NCBI RefSeq assembly: GCF_000208865.1
Contig: NC_018391.1
Location: 1,302,001 to 1,366,000 of the forward strand
Length of the DNA: 64,000 nt
DNA from: Neospora caninum Liverpool
Lineage: Eukaryota; Apicomplexa; Conoidasida; Eucoccidiorida; Sarcocystidae
Reading direction: 5' to 3'
Shown one piece after another: positions 57,914 to 64,000 of the stretch. Each line of letters opens with the position of its first letter. Positions within the stretch are counted from its first letter, which is position 1. The notes under the pieces are model-generated. The model was given only the letters and a program-made list of their open reading frames with translations, searched no databases and was not told the DNA's origin. The translations under genes were made by a program, and so were the position numbers.

Positions 57914-60310
57914 TTCGCCTCGCCGCCTAGTTGATGCAAACACTGTTTAGCGGTCAGTCGAAGCGTGAGCCTCATCCGATCTTTGGAAAAAGCGTGTTTC
58001 CCCACGAAACCCTTCATGAGCACACCGATCGCTTCAATGCAGCCTCCAACCCACTGTCGCTACACCGTGGGCGCTGTAGGATCGCCGAGGAGAGGCTGTC
58101 GTCGAAAGCAACCGAACACGCTCCCCGTTTCCACCTGCATTTCCCATCGCAGCCTTTGACAAAATGCCCCTTTCCAAACGAACGGGCATAAAAGAAAGAT
58201 TTGTGCGCCACCGTCCCTCCACAGGGCAGATTGGCTAGCAAACCGGTTTTACATCCCGGCTCCTGAAGGGCGCCGATGGAAATGCCAGCTTCATGCCGTG
58301 CATGAAATATATAGCCCCGGCTTGCCGAGGCTCAATGCATTTGACGTTCTGCACCAGACTGTCTAGTCCTTTTTAGACAAGCAAAACCGTTCCACTGAAC
58401 AAAAAACAAAACGCGACAAATACAGTTGTGGTAGGCGGCTCTGAGGAGCGCAAGCAGAGTTTGCCGACAGCCGGCACACCGGCACGACAGAAGTGGAAGA
58501 TTTATTAAAAGAAGAACAGCATGCAGTATATGAAGGCACGCTGTTCTCATCTGTCTGCATTATCCTTCGACTGGGTCATCATGAGCAGGAAATGAGTGGC
58601 ATCAGCCACGCAGAACCGTCAAATTGTCACTCCTCCCAGGATAGCTGCTAGATCGCATGCGGACGGTGATGCCGCCGGGCATGGATTGCGCAGAGCCGCA
58701 TGCGCAACTGTATCGTCTCACAGCGCGACATAAAACGCTACTCGTTCCCTGGACTTGCCCCATCAGGGAACTTGTCTCCTTGATTGGACTAACTACCACG
58801 GAACCTCACCAGATCTTCGCATCAGACAAGCTTTTTACTGCATATGGAGCGACTTAGGGCCGGAGCTGGTTGGCTGCTAGCCAGCACACACTTTTTACGA
58901 GCCACACAATTGAGTTCCTTCGTTGCACCGGTTACCGCGAGCGGTTTCACATTTTCGCGCCTGGATCTGAATTGTCATTTTTTGTGTCACACATGACTCT
59001 GATCTCCTGGCCAAGACCGCTACCATACGTTTCTACTTTATGGTTCGAGCAACTGTTCCTGTTGGCCGCTACAAGCTTGTGGGATAAATGGATTAACGAC
59101 AGTGCTACTACTGCTGCACTCTGTCTGTCTTTAATTCAGGCGCTGTTCTTGCATTAGACGTATTCCACTTGATCTCACAAACGAGGATATGACCACGAGG
59201 GAGGGCGTTGTCCTGCGCTGGCGGTTGACTGCCTACGACGACAGCATATGCAGCCGCGATAAGTCAGTCCTTCCTTACGTTTGTTGATAGTCCTGAATCA
59301 GTTAGCAGAAAACTGACATCGTAGATAAGGTGGTTAGTTGCCACTATCGTCGTCTAGTACTCGGTGGTACGAGCCACTCCTCGGAACAGTTTTGTCAGGA
59401 GGCGAACGTGCGCTTCACACAGTCTCAATTCGCCGTACGGCTTCTCCCATACGCCGTTTTCCAAGGACAACTCAAATTAAGAAAAAACTCTAAAGCCAAC
59501 ACCGCCAAGCATTCTGTCGAGCAGACTGCAGTAGGCGCTTGGCAGGAAGGAACCGCAAGTGGCAGACGCCATCCCCTGAGGCAACTTGCACCACTGTGAC
59601 AAAGAAGCCGCTCCCACCGCCTCATGTGAAGGCGGCAAGCGATGATCGGATAACTCGTGTAGTAGAGCCTGCGTTGTTCACGAGAGGCAGTCTGATGTTA
59701 CCGTGCCTTGCTGCCTTTGCAAAAGGTCAATGCCTTCCTGTAGTCTACGTATTGCTACCCGCTGCAGCGTCCTTGCGAGTACACAACGGTCCAACTCGTA
59801 GTATATATTCCCCAACAAAAGGTTCCCCTCATCGGCACACTCGAATCTATAGTGTTGCCTTTTATTTAAAAGGCGTTCCTCTGTTGACGACCGTAGAGTG
59901 TATCGCTTTTGACCTCCGGCCTGACAAACTGAAGGACCTCTTGGTTGAAGAGGAAAGTCGAACGAACGGATATGGCCAACTTTACAGGAAAAAGAGAATC
60001 AGAGAGTGGAAAAACATAAAGGGTATGCACTTCTTGCTGGTTCTTGCTGGTTTGGCAATCAGCGAGCCAGTGCAATCATGTGGCATGTGGCCTCGATATG
60101 CCAACGAGAAATGCTCCGCGGCGGATCCGCTTTTTGGGGGATGCGCCCCTTAATCTGCTGCGGAGCACCAAAAGTACTGGTCCAAGCTAGCCACATATTG
60201 TTCAGGCGTTGACCGAATCAGACGCAAATCACGGTGCATTCCAACTGAACCAACAAATCTCAATCAATTTACACAGTAAAACGCGTCTGATCTGCAGACC
60301 ACCTGTTTGA
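57914..60310. other. Intergenic region, mostly without supported genes
   Basis: No firm gene is seen. A plus-strand open frame at 59539-60153 has coding-like composition in its second half (for example IAFDLRPDKLKDLLVEEE) but no assignable domain or confirmed start. A 36-base stretch at 59789-59824 is shared with 21005-21040. Confidence 0.45.
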
Positions 60311-60937
60311 CTGTCGCCCGTGGAGAAAGTTTACCGTCGACGGCCAATCCACAGAGAGACAATGGGTACTGGAGAAATGCACATCACACTCGAGGATGAC
60401 TTTTGGGTTGCTGGCCAGAACTGTCTCGAATGATTCAAGAAGTCTGTGGTGCCCTTTCCACCCAGAGACACCAAGCAGATTGAAGAAAGTGACCTGATGA
60501 TTTCGCTTCCGCAGCGAACGCTAGACACTCCGAAAAAACACTGCCCACCCGAGCAACTATTTCCAACGCCACGCCTACGTTTGAAAATCTTGAGTAAAAA
60601 CGCGGCGAAGGCAGGAATAGCGCCATCTGTTGAGCAGCAACAACAGGAGTGCCACAGAAGGCACAGGGTACGACCACACCTCAGTGGAGAACCAGTTTTG
60701 TCGACGCACTCTGACCATGCAAGCGTCGTCGGGTAGGAAACAGTGCAGTTCCAATTTCCAGGAGAGCTGAGACAGCGTTTAGGAACAACAGACTCCACTG
60801 GTGGAATTTGTTTCCGCTACTGCCACCGGAAACTTAGCGTCGCGTTTCCGCCCCAGCACCCTGAGTTGCTTGCTGCACTAGCGCAGCTCCTTATTTGTGA
60901 TGGATGCAAGCAAGGTGCTTCGATGAAATACGTACCC
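60311..60937 (+). pseudogene. Possible decayed gene with two in-frame stops
   Basis: One plus-strand frame from 60311 to a stop at 60938 reads like protein throughout but is broken by TGA at 60431-60433 and TAG at 60734-60736. The three pieces include an ATG at 60362 (MGTGEMHITLEDDFWVAG), a charged middle (RDTKQIEESDLMISLPQRTL) and an end piece (LLAALAQLLICDGCKQG). No family is recognised. Alternatives are exons separated by unrecognised introns, or chance open sequence. Homology support is absent. Confidence 0.3.
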
Positions 60938-61263
60938 TGACGCGGTTTCGCATTCACAGAAACCTCACATTTTGTTCAAACGTGGCTGAGCAGATAGGTG
61001 CTATCTCCTGTTTTGACACTCGGAATCATGAAACACAAATGCACTCATCATGACAACCTTTCGAATAGCACCCATGCGTGCTATCGACGGTCGAGAGGGA
61101 CAACGCCCGCGATAAGCCTCATGAAGGGGTACCCGAGTTCCTGTGAAGACCATCGGCGAGTGCACCAGAGGGTTCTTACAAAAAGATACGTGGGAACGCC
61201 CCGGTTGCTTTCAATTACAAAAAGAGATACATGCACAAAAGTGACGCGTAACGCAGACGGTGC

Positions 61264-63300
61264 TCAGGAAAGCCAGCGTCGACTCCTCATGGCTGCCACG
61301 ACAACATGAAATACCTTGAGAGCGGCCGAGAGGCCGAGCCCGACAATGAGGCCATCGGTGAAAGCACTCTGCATGGCGGCAGCGGTAATGATGATCACAA
61401 CATATTCAGCAAAGGAGACAATGCTTCGACTCGCAATCAGCCCGTCGTTCACCAGAACAACGCCAACATGGCACATAAACACCGCCGCAGCAGGTCGGGG
61501 GAAATATATTAGAATCACGTTAGGCGACAGAGTGAAAAGCAAGGCAATCGTCCCGAGGCCCACGAACAGAGACGCGGCATGCTCTCGGACGCCACACTTC
61601 CAGAAAAGCGTGGATGTTGAGTACGTCATATAGCACTGCAGCCCGCCAGTGAGCGCCGCGGCCAGACTGGCTAGGCCGTGGACTTTCAGCTCGTAGTCGA
61701 GAGAGGAAGGGATGCCAGAAGTGAGCGTCAGCGACGGAACGTTGATGGGTGCATGCAACACAGAAAACACAACTATTGCAATTATGGAGGGCGCCTGGGA
61801 CAGTACGCAGTGCCAGTCCACACATCCAATCGAAAACTGCGAATAAATGCTAAGCTGGTCAGCAGTGTTTGCAGGCTTCCCGCCGCTGCTCAGTCCAGCA
61901 GGGTGGGAGTCCTGCAGCCGCGCAGACGCGGCGGTGCGTCCAACAGCTTCTGTAGGCAGCGCCACGGAGGCGCCGAGGTCGCCAAGCGGAGCGGCGCTGA
62001 AGGCGGAGGCCACCAGGGGCGACGGCTGCTCCTCGTCAGCAGCTCCAGGAGTGGTTGCCCAGCCGAAAATCCATCCCGACTCTCTCGCCCGTTCGACAGA
62101 TATGCCGAAAAAGAAGAGGGCAGCGTAGAACATCACAGGAAAGGCAAGCAAGAAGATGGGTGTGAACGTGGGACTCGCATACTTGACCTCTGCGAGAATC
62201 AAAATCACCTCCACGAGCAGTGTGAGGCAGACGCAAGGGAAAGCAGACGCGGACAGAACCGTTGCAAAGGTTTCGGAGTTCCACTCCCACTCGCAGCCTG
62301 CGGCGACGCCCAGCGCAGCGCTCACCATGAAGAGGCCCATGCCGCCGATGCATCCGAGCAGCACGGTGTTCGGAATGTAGTCCGCGACGCGCCCGAGCTT
62401 CAGCGCGCCAAGAAAATAGAATGTCGCAGCGGTCAGAAAGGAGGCAACCATCCAGCACATCAGAATCGTACTGACAACCCACTCATCGCTGAGTCCCTTT
62501 GCAGCGGCGTTCTGAATGGCCGCAACGCTGATGCATTTCAGGAAAGGGACGTTTTCAATTGTGAAGGCTCCCACAGCGAAAGGGAACACAGAGAACAGCG
62601 CCATCACGACCTGGCTTACAGCAGTCGTGGTCAAAATCGCGGTTGCCCCGAGGGGTACGAGGTACGCGTAACTCGATGGAAACAGGAGCGTCGCGTACGG
62701 CATGTTGTCCAGCACGGCAATCAGGATACCCATCACAATCAAATGCGTCTGTTTGACGACCGAGAAGGCCGTGTGAGCCACCTTTTGACACACCGAGAGG
62801 TTGCCTGACGATCGACCTTCATCGCGGGTGCCTCCGGAATCTGCGACAATGCTTGCCTCCGCCTCAGTCCCCCAAGCAGAGCCGCTGCCTTCTGGCGGCG
62901 GTCGCACCGTATCGCCCTCAATACTGTCCTCCGGAACGCCTTCAGACTGCAACGGAGCCTGTGGAGCATGCAACCAAAAAACACCTGAGGACCGAACAGA
63001 CTGCTTGCCTCGGCTGCCTCGCCCGGCTGCCGGCTCTTGGAGAGACATGCGGCGTGGAGAACTCGCAAAGTAGGAGTAATGCGAACGGACAATGCTGTGA
63101 GACGGTTCTGGAGCCAGCAGAGACGACCCAGAATCCGCTGTGACGGGATTGTCCGGGTGACCGCAGGCAGGCCACGAGACGTGAGCACGAGGGGGGGGGA
63201 AAGACCTGAGCGGAACCCCTCGAGCCGCCGATTGAGCGGTCGCACGTTGTCTTCTTCCCCCATTCTCGGGAGGGATCGACACATAGCACGAATCCTCCAT
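61264..63300 (-). CDS. SulP/SLC26-type anion transporter without STAS domain
   Basis: This is a single frame of 678 residues from the ATG at 63300. Residues 1-185 form a hydrophilic cytosolic N-terminus. The membrane domain begins near 186 with MGILIAVLDNMPYATLLFP, the amphipathic first-helix motif of SulP transporters in the fungal vacuolar Vsb1-like subgroup. Further helices follow, including VLLGCIGGMGLFMVSAALGV near 313-332. A Ser/Ala-rich loop near 440-500 splits the domain. The last helices include PNVILIYFPRPAAAVFMCHV and SAFTDGLIVGLGLSAALKVF. The frame stops shortly after the membrane domain, so the cytosolic STAS domain (and cyclic-nucleotide domain of some fungal relatives) is absent. 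Members move sulfate, other anions or basic amino acids across plasma or vacuolar membranes. The substrate here is unknown. Confidence 0.87.
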   Translation of the reverse strand: MEDSCYVSIPPENGGRRQRATAQSAARGVPLRSFPPPRAHVSWPACGHPDNPVTADSGSSLLAPEPSHSIVRSHYSYFASSPRRMSLQEPAAGRGSRGKQSVRSSGVFWLHAPQAPLQSEGVPEDSIEGDTVRPPPEGSGSAWGTEAEASIVADSGGTRDEGRSSGNLSVCQKVAHTAFSVVKQTHLIVMGILIAVLDNMPYATLLFPSSYAYLVPLGATAILTTTAVSQVVMALFSVFPFAVGAFTIENVPFLKCISVAAIQNAAAKGLSDEWVVSTILMCWMVASFLTAATFYFLGALKLGRVADYIPNTVLLGCIGGMGLFMVSAALGVAAGCEWEWNSETFATVLSASAFPCVCLTLLVEVILILAEVKYASPTFTPIFLLAFPVMFYAALFFFGISVERARESGWIFGWATTPGAADEEQPSPLVASAFSAAPLGDLGASVALPTEAVGRTAASARLQDSHPAGLSSGGKPANTADQLSIYSQFSIGCVDWHCVLSQAPSIIAIVVFSVLHAPINVPSLTLTSGIPSSLDYELKVHGLASLAAALTGGLQCYMTYSTSTLFWKCGVREHAASLFVGLGTIALLFTLSPNVILIYFPRPAAAVFMCHVGVVLVNDGLIASRSIVSFAEYVVIIITAAAMQSAFTDGLIVGLGLSAALKVFHVVVAAMRSRRWLS

Positions 63301-64000
63301 CGTGTTGAGTTTCGCTACACAACACGTGATGGGCTTGGGCCCGCAGCTGGCCGCAGCAACCGCCTGGTCGCCGACAAAAAACGCTATTCCGAGGAGTGCT
63401 CCGACAGACAGGCAGCAAGAAGGCTACCCCGAGGGCACGCAGAGCTGCCTGAGAAGACCGAGTGAGAGTAAATCTTCGAAATGCAGCGGAGCTCTGGCGA
63501 GACGCGGACACGGTAAAGGACCTTTTCCCTTGTCAGGCAATGTTCCGCAACAACGAAAAAGCGGCCGTTCGAGCGGGGAGGCGACTCGCCCGTTCCCTCA
63601 CCAAGTCCTGTGACAGACCAGGTGGGACCGACCCCGCGCAACAGCTGAAAAAGTGGCCTTCAAATGCGCACAATTACTCTGCGGTTGCACAAATTCTGCA
63701 TTCGAACCCATCTGCGATTCAACGGAAAAAAAGTCACACATTGGCCGAAGGCGTTGGCCTCGCTTCATGCCACAGTGCGTCAGTTGGGCAGGGCGTGCGA
63801 CTCGCAGTTTCGTCGTCGCCCCAGCCAAAAACGAATTCCAAATCTTGAAGGTGACGCTTGCGTGACTGAGAGGGCGTTTCAGTCCTTAGACTACTCATAA
63901 GGCTCCTGCGCGAAATATCCAACTGTTGTCTTCTTTTGAAGGCATGCATGCACAAGCGGAGCCAGAGAGACAGCGTCCCCTCAACTCCAGCGCTCGAATG
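63301..64000. other. Upstream region of the SulP transporter gene
   Basis: Presumed promoter and 5' UTR of the minus-strand transporter gene. No open frame with recognisable content is seen. A TGCATGC-type AP2-like motif occurs near 63942-63951 (ggcatgcatgca), a common coccidian regulatory word, but its role here is untested. Confidence 0.4.

Noticed and set aside
60331..60480. Minus-strand segment with a loose resemblance to a STAS domain, downstream of the SulP gene
   Set aside because: The frame has a nearby stop, the acceptor lacks a pyrimidine tract, and the opposite strand is equally coding-like.

Overview
The window comes from the nuclear genome of an apicomplexan parasite of the tissue-cyst-forming coccidian group. 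Toxoplasma gondii fits best, with Hammondia, Neospora or Besnoitia as alternatives. The grounds are GC-moderate DNA with many short-exon genes and GT-AG introns of a few hundred bases, scattered nuclear copies of scrambled mitochondrial cox1 and cob fragments (NUMTs), and a secreted tyrosine-rich protein of the oocyst-wall type. No bacterial, plasmid or phage organisation is visible.

Layout. (1) 1-5.4 kb, minus strand: a coiled-coil protein gene of at least seven exons that runs off the left edge. Its last visible intron carries a 30-bp tandem repeat. (2) 10.1-15.0 kb, plus strand: the seven-exon gene for exosome subunit RRP45 (EXOSC9). (3) 16.5-18.8 kb, minus strand: a four-exon CHCHD2/CHCHD10-type twin-CX9C mitochondrial protein. 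(4) 18.8-22.3 kb: non-genic sequence with cox1 and cob NUMTs. (5) 22.3-24.3 kb, minus strand: an intronless protein with eight predicted membrane segments. (6) 27.8-31.7 kb, plus strand: a seven-exon RsmB/NOL1/NOP2/Sun RNA cytosine-5 methyltransferase with an unusual motif VI. A cob NUMT ends about ten bases before its start codon. (7) 31.7-42.6 kb: about 11 kb with no convincing gene but with a mosaic NUMT cluster. (8) 42.6-44.8 kb, plus strand: a predicted secreted protein with a glutamine-rich coiled-coil tail. (9) 46.4-51.2 kb, minus strand: an intronless 1599-residue protein of unknown function. (10) 53.4-54.1 kb, minus strand: a tyrosine-rich secreted protein. (11) 56.5-57.9 kb, minus strand: a proline/serine-rich protein of unknown function. 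(12) 60.3-60.9 kb, plus strand: a possible pseudogene with two in-frame stops. (13) 61.3-63.3 kb, minus strand: a SulP/SLC26-type anion transporter lacking a STAS domain.

The genes do not form one pathway. They are independently transcribed housekeeping and parasite-specific genes with 1-5 kb spacers. For four genes (coiled-coil protein, RRP45, CHCHD2, methyltransferase) the exons were joined by hand using GT-AG sites and reading-frame phase. All joins keep one open frame, which strongly supports those models. No complete new multi-gene system was found. The most interesting points are the serine in place of the usual catalytic cysteine in the methyltransferase, NUMTs placed in its 5' flank and an intron, in-frame chimeric mitochondrial fragments, and a perfect 16-bp hairpin inside the signal-peptide coding region of the secreted protein.
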